This document shows, in pieces, positions 7,301 to 13,218 of a stretch of DNA of 13,218 nucleotides. A model generated the notes under the pieces. That model did not search any database. It was given only the letters and a program-made list of their open reading frames with translations, and was not told the origin of the DNA. The stretch's first letter is position 1. Every line of letters begins with the position of its first letter. The stretch spans positions 1 to 13,218 of the forward strand of contig CAZPQN010000049.1 of the NCBI GenBank assembly GCA_964588795.1, in the 5' to 3' direction. The position numbers and the translations under genes are program-made. Origin of the DNA: CAZPQN01 sp964588795 (GTDB taxonomy: Bacteria; Fidelibacterota; UBA2242).

Positions 7301-7756
7301 CTATTTCGAAAAAGCCGCGAGTACGGAATCCATGACCGCGAGCAGATCAGCCGGCGAGTAGTAACCGACGATGTGTTGCAGGGTATCCTCTTGCGCGCTC
7401 AGGAAAAGGAGATTGGGAATGCCTTTACCGCCGTATTTACGGGCGTTGCCGTTATATTTGTTGGCGACGTCCGGTTGCTGATCAACGTCAATACGAACCG
7501 TGACAAAGGCCTGTGATTTGGTGATGACCGCCGGATTGCAGAAGGTGGATTCTTCCATCGCTTTGCAGGGCGGACACCAGACCGCCATGAAATCAATCAT
7601 CAGCGGTTTATTACTCTGATCGGCCAGTGTCAGGGCACTGTCCAAATTGTAAATCCAGGCGATTTTTTCGGACGGTTTCCTTTGGCAGGCTGGCAGAAAT
7701 AGTCCGACTAGCATTAAGATCAGAATAAATATCAGTTTGTTTCTGTTTTTAAACAT
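7301..7756 (-). CDS. Thioredoxin-fold lipoprotein (WCPPC active site)
   Basis: ATG at 7756 is chosen over an upstream in-frame start at 7810 because AAAGGAAAGG at 7761-7770 sits just before it and a lipoprotein signal then follows at once. The 151-residue product has a lipobox FLPAC with lipid cysteine 24. The thioredoxin domain carries MIDFMAVWCPPCK, with redox cysteines 61 and 64, and the cis-proline loop KGIPNLLFL. It should sit in the periplasm, anchored to a membrane, and reduce or isomerise disulfides. It converges on the receptor operon, with 44 bases between the stop codons, and resembles the operon's own thioredoxin-like protein. No DsbD/CcdA electron donor is in the window. Confidence 0.88.
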   Translation of the reverse strand: MFKNRNKLIFILILMLVGLFLPACQRKPSEKIAWIYNLDSALTLADQSNKPLMIDFMAVWCPPCKAMEESTFCNPAVITKSQAFVTVRIDVDQQPDVANKYNGNARKYGGKGIPNLLFLSAQEDTLQHIVGYYSPADLLAVMDSVLAAFSK

Positions 7757-7825
7757 AACACCTTTCCTTTGAATCTGGTTGAAACATAAAAACAATCCGG
7801 GAATTCTCAAAGTGGCACGGTTGAA

Positions 7826-7854
7826 TTGCCAATCAGGGTTAAAATGGTTATCTT
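7826..7854 (+). promoter_or_regulatory. Candidate promoter for the C39-like peptidase gene
   Basis: TTGCCA at 7826-7831 and TATCTT at 7849-7854 are separated by 17 bases in the spacer between the divergent thioredoxin lipoprotein and peptidase genes. Transcription would begin near 7861, about 50 bases before the proposed start codon. The hexamers match the sigma70 consensus only partly. Confidence 0.35.
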
Positions 7855-7910
7855 ATGTTACGTTCATTAACTAAGCGACAAATAACAGCAGTGAGGATCC
7901 ACCGCACGAA

Positions 7911-9302
7911 TTGTTACCGCGATTGATTTCCAGTAAAAATATTTGGGGTTTGTGGGCGACCATAATAGTCAGCATCCGCCTCGTTTACGGTGCGGGTTAC
8001 CCTGACCAATTTTATACTTTTGAAGGCTCCGATTCACTGCTCGCCCGGGCGCAGGTCGTTTACAATGTGCAGGCTACGCCCGACGGAAAAAGCGTACAAC
8101 TCGGTGACGATAAGACCTATGGCTATCTGATTCTGCCGGTGCAAACCGCGTCTGCACCGTTTAACTACGGACTGCCATCCTGGAACGGCACGGCGGAAGA
8201 AGTCAATTCCTACTTTAAAGTCTTCATGCGTTTTTTCAATGGCACGGCGTGGTCCGACTGGCTGACCGTCGGTTACTGGCATAAAAATTACGGTAATTCC
8301 TACGGCAAGACGTATTTTAGCGGCGGGCGGGTAAATATTGATGAAGTCGAACTGAACAGCTATTTTCAGCACTGGCAATTCAAAGTCGACCTCTGGCGGA
8401 ATGCCCTGACGACACCTTCGCCAACTATTCGCAAACTCTCCTTTTTTATGAGCGACACGGTCACCACCGGGCAATTGAATTATAGCGCGATTCTGAGCGA
8501 CAATCCCCCCGCGCTTTTTTTGCCGACAACTTTTTATTATCAGTATGGGCTCGATCCAGAGATCGGAGGCTCAATCTGTTCACCCACATCCGTCTCGATG
8601 ATCCTCCGCAGTTACGGCATAGAAGTCGAGCCAGTACAGTTTGCACGCGACACTTACGACGATTACTGGGGAATTTTCGGAATCTGGCCGCGTGTGGTTC
8701 AAAACGCTGCCGAATATGGTCTGGACGGGGCGGTGAAACAATACCGCACCTGGAGTCAGGCTTATGAAGTGCTAAATGCCGGCGGACGCATTGCCATGTC
8801 GGTCGGTAAGCCGCTGTATTCCGGGCATTTGATGATGTTAGCCGGATTTGATCAAGCCGGCCGACCCATCGTTCATGATCCGGCCAAAAGCAACGGCTAT
8901 GCCTATGTTTTCAATAAGGAAAGCCTGTCGCATTCCTGGTTCGATAAGGGCGGGGTAGGCTATACTTTTTTCCGACGTGATACTCTGACATTGGTCAGTA
9001 CACCCCGCCGTCCGCTGGGTCCAATCCTCAGTCACGATTTGATCACGAATTATCCCAATCCATTCAATTCCACAACGCAAATCCGCATCGCCATCGGGCA
9101 GGCGGATTTCTATAGTCTGGCAGTATATAACCTGAAAGGGGAGTTAGTTGACCAATTATTTGATCAATGGCTCGGAGCCGGTGAATATGGAATTACCTGG
9201 TCGGTCAGCGGATCAGCCGGAATCAGTTCCGGTCTGTATCTGAGCGTTTTACAATCAGTTCATGGTGTACAAAGTGTCTGCCGCTTGCAGGTATTAAAAT
9301 GA
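7911..9302 (+). CDS. Secreted C39-like (papain-fold) cysteine peptidase with T9SS sorting domain
   Basis: The frame opens after a TAA at 7872 and has no ATG before the signal peptide. TTG at 7911 is therefore the likely start, with GAGGAT at 7893-7898 twelve bases upstream; TTG at 7923 is an alternative. The product has 463 residues. A hydrophobic signal segment ends near 27. Residues about 30-185 form a beta-rich domain with LPSWNG and WSDWLTVGYW, as seen before C39-like domains. Residues about 200-360 carry the peptidase: Cys223 in GGSICSPTS, His306 in SGHLMML and Asp323 in VHDP. Residues about 372-463 are a T9SS C-terminal sorting domain (YPNPFN at 381-386). It is probably a surface or extracellular peptidase of unknown substrate. 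It precedes the glycosyltransferase gene by 62 bases. Confidence 0.88.
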   Translation: MLPRLISSKNIWGLWATIIVSIRLVYGAGYPDQFYTFEGSDSLLARAQVVYNVQATPDGKSVQLGDDKTYGYLILPVQTASAPFNYGLPSWNGTAEEVNSYFKVFMRFFNGTAWSDWLTVGYWHKNYGNSYGKTYFSGGRVNIDEVELNSYFQHWQFKVDLWRNALTTPSPTIRKLSFFMSDTVTTGQLNYSAILSDNPPALFLPTTFYYQYGLDPEIGGSICSPTSVSMILRSYGIEVEPVQFARDTYDDYWGIFGIWPRVVQNAAEYGLDGAVKQYRTWSQAYEVLNAGGRIAMSVGKPLYSGHLMMLAGFDQAGRPIVHDPAKSNGYAYVFNKESLSHSWFDKGGVGYTFFRRDTLTLVSTPRRPLGPILSHDLITNYPNPFNSTTQIRIAIGQADFYSLAVYNLKGELVDQLFDQWLGAGEYGITWSVSGSAGISSGLYLSVLQSVHGVQSVCRLQVLK

Positions 9303-9364
9303 TGGAACCGGAAGTGCATCAAGATGCCCAGTGTCAATTTTTTCCAAAGAGATGAGGTAGTGCA

Positions 9365-11005
9365 ATGAAATCCGCTATTCTGTTTTTTGCCAGCGCTAAG
9401 GACCCGAACGGTTTCGAACCGCTCCGCTCCTCGGTCAACTATACTTTGGAGAACACCGACGCCAGCCTAAGAATTATTATTGCCGCGGAGGGTGAAACCG
9501 ATCTGCAAGAAGCATTTGGGAAAAAATCCAAACGTATCCGCGTAACGCACGGGCTGTATAAAAACTACGCCGATGCTGTGCGACAGATGCTGGCTGAAGG
9601 GTTGCTGAACGTCGATCTTCTTTTCTTGACGACTCCCGGCGATCTGGTAAAGGTCGACGCGCGAACGGTCGGGGCATTCGCTGACGCCGCCAAAGTGACC
9701 GGGGCGGGGCTCATTCTAAGCAATCACTACGAATATCTTACGGAACGCGAAGATTCGGCAGTTGTGATGCAACTAAAGCCGGGGAATGATCCCTCGAATA
9801 TCATCATTCCGGGACGCGCCAATAATCCGGTTTTTTTCTGCCATGGGTCGTTGCTGGGTGTCACCCGTGACTATCTCAATGATCGTACGTTCGACACCGA
9901 AGTGTTTTATGGCTGGGACTACGCCGTGCGCATGGGGGTGTTGGCCCAGGGCGGGAAGATATTTACCATTGCCTCGCCCAGCTATACTTTTCGGCGGGGG
10001 AAGCCGTTTTATGTGGGACAGGGATTGCAGGAGCAATTTGTCAACCAGGGAATTGGCAGGCTGGAACGCCATTTTGCGTACATTCACGATCCCGCGCGCT
10101 TTGAGTGGGGGCCAATCAGCTTTCAGAAATACCTGCAGGACATCGGAGCATTCCTGCCTGAATCCTTTTTCTCCCGTAAAGTGCCCACCGATCCACGACT
10201 CGGCAATGGAATATCCTTTGTCATGCCGACGTTCAACCGGGCGCGACTCCTGCACTACGCCATCGATTCTATCATCGAAGTCCGCAAACGTGTCGAACCC
10301 TTTATTCCTATCGAGCTCCTGATCGTTGACAATGGCAACGATGAAACTCCCAATGTCGTCGCACCGTATGTCGAACAATATCCGAAACTCATTAAATTTT
10401 TCAAAGTGTTCGGCAAGACGTTGGGTGGAGCGCGAAACTACGGGGTGCAGATGGCCGAGAACCGCATCATCGGACAGCTCGATTCCGACGATATTTTGAT
10501 CGGCGATCCGGTGACCGAAATCCTGCACCAGTTTGAAAAAAACGGTGCCGCGGCGATAATCGGAATTTACCAGACTGCGGCCCGTGATCCACAAACTGGG
10601 GAATTGACGTTGGACAATCAGATTGTGACCCATGACGAATATCTTGTGCGGCAGAAAAATCCGCTCCTGCAGATGTGCATTCCCGGCCCCGGTGCTCCGC
10701 GCTATTATCGCAAGGAAGCCGTCATCGCCGCCGGCGGCTATCCGGAACTGCTTTACGGTGAAGACGCGGCGCTCTCCGACCAACTACTGAAACAGGGTTT
10801 CATGATTGAACGTAATCTCAAGGATGCCAACTACGTCGCGGTCCGCCATGGCGCCAATACCGACAGTGAAAACATCGATCTCGCGGTTCTGACTCGTAAA
10901 AATTACGCCAAGTACGCCTTCAAAATGGCGATCATCGAAGAACTCAAACATATCGTACTCAGCAATCATTACTATCACCAGAACAATAAACGGGTCGGGT
11001 ACTGA
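9365..11005 (+). CDS. Tandem-domain family 2 glycosyltransferase
   Basis: The start is supported by GAGG at 9354-9357, seven bases before the ATG. The 546-residue product has no signal peptide and is probably cytoplasmic. The C-terminal half (about 283-500) is a GT-A domain: FVMPTFNRARLL at the nucleotide-binding start, LLIVDNGNDE, GGARNYGV, the metal-binding DSDD at 373-376, and the catalytic-base motif YGEDAAL at 464-470. The N-terminal half (about 1-240) looks like a second GT-A domain in which TPGD (90-93) stands where the DxD motif would be. GWDYAVRM near 183-190 and a YTFRR segment take the usual late positions. The first domain is therefore probably non-catalytic or altered. The protein transfers a sugar from a nucleotide donor to an unknown acceptor. 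It is followed after 39 bases by the DUF4922 gene. Confidence 0.88.
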   Translation: MKSAILFFASAKDPNGFEPLRSSVNYTLENTDASLRIIIAAEGETDLQEAFGKKSKRIRVTHGLYKNYADAVRQMLAEGLLNVDLLFLTTPGDLVKVDARTVGAFADAAKVTGAGLILSNHYEYLTEREDSAVVMQLKPGNDPSNIIIPGRANNPVFFCHGSLLGVTRDYLNDRTFDTEVFYGWDYAVRMGVLAQGGKIFTIASPSYTFRRGKPFYVGQGLQEQFVNQGIGRLERHFAYIHDPARFEWGPISFQKYLQDIGAFLPESFFSRKVPTDPRLGNGISFVMPTFNRARLLHYAIDSIIEVRKRVEPFIPIELLIVDNGNDETPNVVAPYVEQYPKLIKFFKVFGKTLGGARNYGVQMAENRIIGQLDSDDILIGDPVTEILHQFEKNGAAAIIGIYQTAARDPQTGELTLDNQIVTHDEYLVRQKNPLLQMCIPGPGAPRYYRKEAVIAAGGYPELLYGEDAALSDQLLKQGFMIERNLKDANYVAVRHGANTDSENIDLAVLTRKNYAKYAFKMAIIEELKHIVLSNHYYHQNNKRVGY

Positions 11006-11044
11006 AACGAATGACTACTCGGGCTCATTACGTGTGAATTGTCA

Positions 11045-12175
11045 ATGAATATCCATCAGCGTCATTTGACCGATGCAGAATTAGCCGCCTATTTCCGGCA
11101 GACGGGTAGCGCATCTTCCGCCGTGGATGACAACGACCGGATATTGGCGCTCATTGCCCAGCAGGCAGATCCGCGCCATGGCTATCCGCGTTTAATCCGG
11201 AACTTGAAAACCTACCAGCAGGGAACAGCCGTGGAACTGACCGTGCAATCAATCCCGCTGAGGTTGATGCTGAATGTCACGCGGACGCAGAGCCTCACTG
11301 CGAATACGTTTGAACAACCTGATGTAAAAATGCCTGCTAATGAATGTTTTCTGTGTAATCTTGACATCGGACAACGGGGTGTCCTGATTCAGGACAATCG
11401 CTTCATGGTTCTGACCAATCCGGGGATTACGTTGCCCGGTGACCTGACGATCGCTGCGGTCAAACATGCGCCTCAGACGATTCGGGGACGTTTTCAGGAG
11501 ATGACTGAGGTGGCCAGTAACTTGTACGGATTTTCGATATTTTTCAACGGCGCCTTAGCCGGCGCTTCGAGTCCGCATTTTCATTTCCAGGCAGGTTACA
11601 AGGATCGCTTGCCGGCGGAAACGCAATTCCGGCAATTATTGGCAAGTAAATCGGTGGGTGATGCCCAGCTGAAAAATATCTTCCGCAATGACCAGTTGGA
11701 GGTATATTCTGTCGAAAATTATTTACGTCCCGTGCATTTGGTGGTCGCCCGGGAGGCCACGGAATTGGTGCGTTTTTTGGACTATTACCTTACCCGACTG
11801 ACTACCGTAAGCAAGGAATTGAAAGGTTTGCCGAATGTGCCTGATTTCGGCGATTGGGTGGCCTCCCTGCAACAGCCGGAAAAGGAAGCTCGTCTGAATA
11901 TCATGCTTAAATATTACCCGGATCGTCAGGAATTTTTAGGAGCATTATTTCCCAAACAGTTCAATCGTCCCCAATGTTATTTTGCCCGCGGTGCCCAACA
12001 AATTATTCTCGGAATGGCGATCAAAGAAGCGCTCGGCAACCTGATCACATGCCGGGAGTCGGATTTCAACCGACTCCGTGATAATCCCCAACTGATTGCG
12101 CAGGCTTACCGGGATACCGCCTTGCCGCCGCAAATTCTAATAACCTGCACAGCAATGCTGACAGAGTTTTGCTGA
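11045..12175 (+). CDS. DUF4922 / GalT-like HIT-superfamily protein
   Basis: ATG at 11045 gives 376 residues; an in-frame TTG at 11039 is less likely. There is no clear ribosome binding site, which suggests coupling to the upstream glycosyltransferase gene 39 bases away. Residues 178-182 read HFHFQ, following FFNGALAGASSPH. This is the HxHxQ-type active-site motif of the HIT superfamily branch that includes galactose-1-phosphate uridylyltransferase and GDP-hexose phosphorylases. ECFLCN (two cysteines) and FLGALFPKQFNRPQCYF match features I associate with the Bacteroidetes DUF4922 family. By family it should transfer or release a nucleotide from a sugar phosphate through a histidine intermediate. 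The actual sugar and nucleotide are unknown. The protein lacks a signal peptide and should be cytoplasmic. Confidence 0.75.
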   Translation: MNIHQRHLTDAELAAYFRQTGSASSAVDDNDRILALIAQQADPRHGYPRLIRNLKTYQQGTAVELTVQSIPLRLMLNVTRTQSLTANTFEQPDVKMPANECFLCNLDIGQRGVLIQDNRFMVLTNPGITLPGDLTIAAVKHAPQTIRGRFQEMTEVASNLYGFSIFFNGALAGASSPHFHFQAGYKDRLPAETQFRQLLASKSVGDAQLKNIFRNDQLEVYSVENYLRPVHLVVAREATELVRFLDYYLTRLTTVSKELKGLPNVPDFGDWVASLQQPEKEARLNIMLKYYPDRQEFLGALFPKQFNRPQCYFARGAQQIILGMAIKEALGNLITCRESDFNRLRDNPQLIAQAYRDTALPPQILITCTAMLTEFC

Positions 12176-12199
12176 GCTCTGGCGCGATTCGGTGCTGAT

Positions 12200-13042
12200 T
12201 CAATTCTGCTTGAAATATCCGGAACGCTGATAAACCCGGACATAATCAATATCGTGGTATTGAGGAAAAGCCGTCGTTGAATCCGGATTACCCGGCCAGC
12301 CGCCGCCGACGGCAGTATTCAGGATCAGGTAATGCGGAGTATGGGGAATGCCCTGGGTGGTCGCATGGATCAAATTGCCATCAACGTACCAGCGGATGGA
12401 ATCAGGTTCCCACTCAAGGGCAAAAATATGAAAATCCCGCGAGAAATCGACGTTGCTACGCAAGGTGCCAGAGCTGGTTCGGCGTTGACCATCGTAGGAG
12501 CAATAATGCAGGGTGCCGTAAACTACGTTCAGTTCATGCCCCAGAAATTCCATGATGTCAATTTCAGTATACCAGGGTCGATCTTCGGGTATTAATCGTT
12601 CTTTGCCGTTGGCGACGGCCTGTTCCATGGTGTATTCCATCAGCCAGTTGCGCTCCTGCGGATAGAGCCAGTGTGCCGGCCAGAGTCCCTGACCGCGGGG
12701 CAATTTGGCGCGAATCTCAAAGCGACCGTAAGTCGGGGCAAATTTTGAGCGCGTGTCGACTCGTCCACTGGTGTAATGCTTGGAACCGTAATCCCGTTGG
12801 CGACTACGCAGGCGCAGACATCCGTTTTCTATCCGGACCTCGTCTGGCAGATAGTACTGCAACTCGTTGTGCTTGCTTTCTTCCCGCAGAAGCACGTTCC
12901 ATTTTTGGGGATCGAGCAGTCGGGTATTGAATTCATCCTGCCAAATCAGTTTCCAGCCTGTGCCGGTATCAGGTTTTGTCTGGGTTGAACTAACGATGCA
13001 CAGCAACAGCACCAGCCCGCCAACCATGAGATTCTTCTTCAA
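12200..13042 (-). CDS. Exported GH16 family endo-beta-glucanase (laminarinase-like)
   Basis: TTG at 13042 is chosen as start. A perfect AGGAGG (13052-13057) lies nine bases upstream, and the product then begins MKKNLMVGGLVLLLC, a typical signal peptide. An in-frame ATG at 13069 lies on the wrong side of that ribosome site. The 280-residue enzyme shows the GH16 beta-jelly-roll landmarks: WQDEFN near the start, SGRVDTRSKFAPTYGRFEIR, GLWPAHWLYP, the catalytic EIDIMEFLG with Glu160, Asp162 and Glu165, FALEWEPDSIRWYVDG, and a final DIDYVRVYQ. It should hydrolyse beta-1,3 or mixed-linked glucans outside the cytoplasm. About 30 residues (129-159) separate GLWPAHWLYP from the catalytic motif, longer than in typical members. 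It converges on the DUF4922 gene with 24 bases between them. Confidence 0.92.
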   Translation of the reverse strand: MKKNLMVGGLVLLLCIVSSTQTKPDTGTGWKLIWQDEFNTRLLDPQKWNVLLREESKHNELQYYLPDEVRIENGCLRLRSRQRDYGSKHYTSGRVDTRSKFAPTYGRFEIRAKLPRGQGLWPAHWLYPQERNWLMEYTMEQAVANGKERLIPEDRPWYTEIDIMEFLGHELNVVYGTLHYCSYDGQRRTSSGTLRSNVDFSRDFHIFALEWEPDSIRWYVDGNLIHATTQGIPHTPHYLILNTAVGGGWPGNPDSTTAFPQYHDIDYVRVYQRSGYFKQN

Positions 13043-13051
13043 TCCGCAAGT

Positions 13052-13057
13052 CCTCCT
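13052..13057 (-). promoter_or_regulatory. Consensus Shine-Dalgarno deciding the GH16 start
   Basis: AGGAGG on the minus strand is the strongest ribosome binding site seen in the window. It is nine bases from TTG at 13042 and lies downstream of the in-frame ATG at 13069, so it selects the TTG start. Confidence 0.75.
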
Positions 13058-13075
13058 ATTTGAATGCATGTGAAA

Positions 13076-13103
13076 AATATAAACACCTGCTAAGGATAAT
13101 CAA
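13076..13103 (-). promoter_or_regulatory. Candidate promoter for the GH16 gene
   Basis: Leftward TTGATT at 13103-13098 and TATATT at 13081-13076 are 16 bases apart. Transcription would start near 13069, just upstream of the AGGAGG site. This would leave a short leader and again argues against the ATG at 13069. Confidence 0.4.
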
Positions 13104-13131
13104 ATGAACATTTAGGGATGGTGAATATATC

Positions 13132-13161
13132 TTGCAAAATTCCCTCGAAAAAACCTAAACT
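13132..13161 (+). promoter_or_regulatory. Candidate promoter for tRNA-Arg
   Basis: TTGCAA at 13132-13137 and TAAACT at 13156-13161 have an 18-base spacing and end 14 bases before the first base of the tRNA. This is a plausible geometry for a promoter that makes a short 5' leader. Confidence 0.4.
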
Positions 13162-13175
13162 TAGCCGCTTTTTGA

Positions 13176-13218
13176 GCCCTCGTAGTTCAACCGGATAGAA
13201 TAGGGGATTCCTAATCCC
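13176..13218 (+). tRNA. tRNA-Arg(CCU), 5' part, cut by the window end
   Basis: The last 43 bases fold as the 5' part of a tRNA. The acceptor strand is GCCCTCG (13176-13182), followed by T8 and A9. The D-arm stem GTTC pairs with GAAT around a loop containing GG. The anticodon stem GGGGA is followed by the 7-base loop TTCCTAA and the start of the complementary TCCC. The conserved U33 precedes anticodon CCU (13210-13212), and A37 follows it, giving an arginine tRNA for AGG codons. The variable loop, T-arm and acceptor 3' strand lie beyond the window. Confidence 0.88.

Noticed and set aside
8034..8474. 146-codon minus-strand frame within the C39-like peptidase gene
   Set aside because: No domain is recognisable and the plus-strand frame encodes the conserved N-terminal domain of the peptidase.
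9773..10783. 336-codon open frame on the minus strand opposite the glycosyltransferase gene
   Set aside because: The plus strand encodes clear GT-A motifs across the same bases, and the antisense protein shows no recognisable domain. It is a mirror frame produced by codon bias.
1..13218. CRISPR array, transposase, integrase or rRNA genes
   Set aside because: No regularly spaced direct repeats, no DDE or tyrosine/serine recombinase motifs, and no rRNA core sequence were seen on either strand.

Overview
The window (about half GC, both strands used) most likely comes from a Gram-negative member of the FCB group. Two secreted proteins end in a C-terminal sorting domain with the YPNPFN signature (type IX secretion, T9SS). 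There is also a TonB-dependent receptor with an N-terminal carboxypeptidase-regulatory-like domain, and several lipoproteins. Clear Shine-Dalgarno sites, TTG starts and sigma70-like promoter hexamers (best TTGAAA-17-TATAAT) argue for a lineage outside classical Bacteroidetes, such as Ignavibacteria, Calditrichota, KSB1 or Marinimicrobia. That placement is an inference; no rRNA is present.

Layout. (1) Bases 1-1437, minus strand: hsdM, the methyltransferase subunit of a type I restriction-modification system, intact in its 479 visible residues and running off the left edge. It is preceded by a near-consensus promoter and a leader of about 275 nt that carries one or two very small ORFs. (2) 1783-2253, minus: a small orphan lipoprotein. 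A divergent spacer with an inverted repeat separates it from the next block. (3) 2486-7256, plus: an apparent four-gene operon of surface-type lipoprotein, TonB-dependent receptor, exported thioredoxin-like protein, and a secreted enterochelin-esterase-like/CE1-like alpha/beta hydrolase with a T9SS tail. The last two genes overlap by ATGA. (4) 7301-7756, minus: a second thioredoxin-like protein, a lipoprotein with WCPPC, convergent to the operon. (5) 7911-12175, plus: a secreted C39-like cysteine peptidase with a T9SS tail, a tandem-domain family 2 glycosyltransferase whose first domain looks degenerate, and a DUF4922/GalT-like HIT-superfamily protein. (6) 12200-13042, minus: an exported GH16 endo-beta-glucanase/laminarinase with an insertion just before its catalytic motif. 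(7) 13176-13218, plus: the 5' half of tRNA-Arg(CCU), cut by the window end.

How the genes may work together. The 2486-7256 operon reads as an acquisition system for an ester-containing ligand. A secreted esterase would cleave it at or outside the cell surface, the lipoprotein and TonB-dependent receptor would take it up, and the thioredoxin-like protein would serve envelope redox or protein folding. The ligand (siderophore or esterified polysaccharide) cannot be decided from sequence. The glycosyltransferase/DUF4922 pair suggests a sugar-nucleotide-linked glycan step. The GH16 enzyme and C39-like peptidase fit a polymer-degrading lifestyle. No CRISPR array, integrase, transposase or rRNA was seen.
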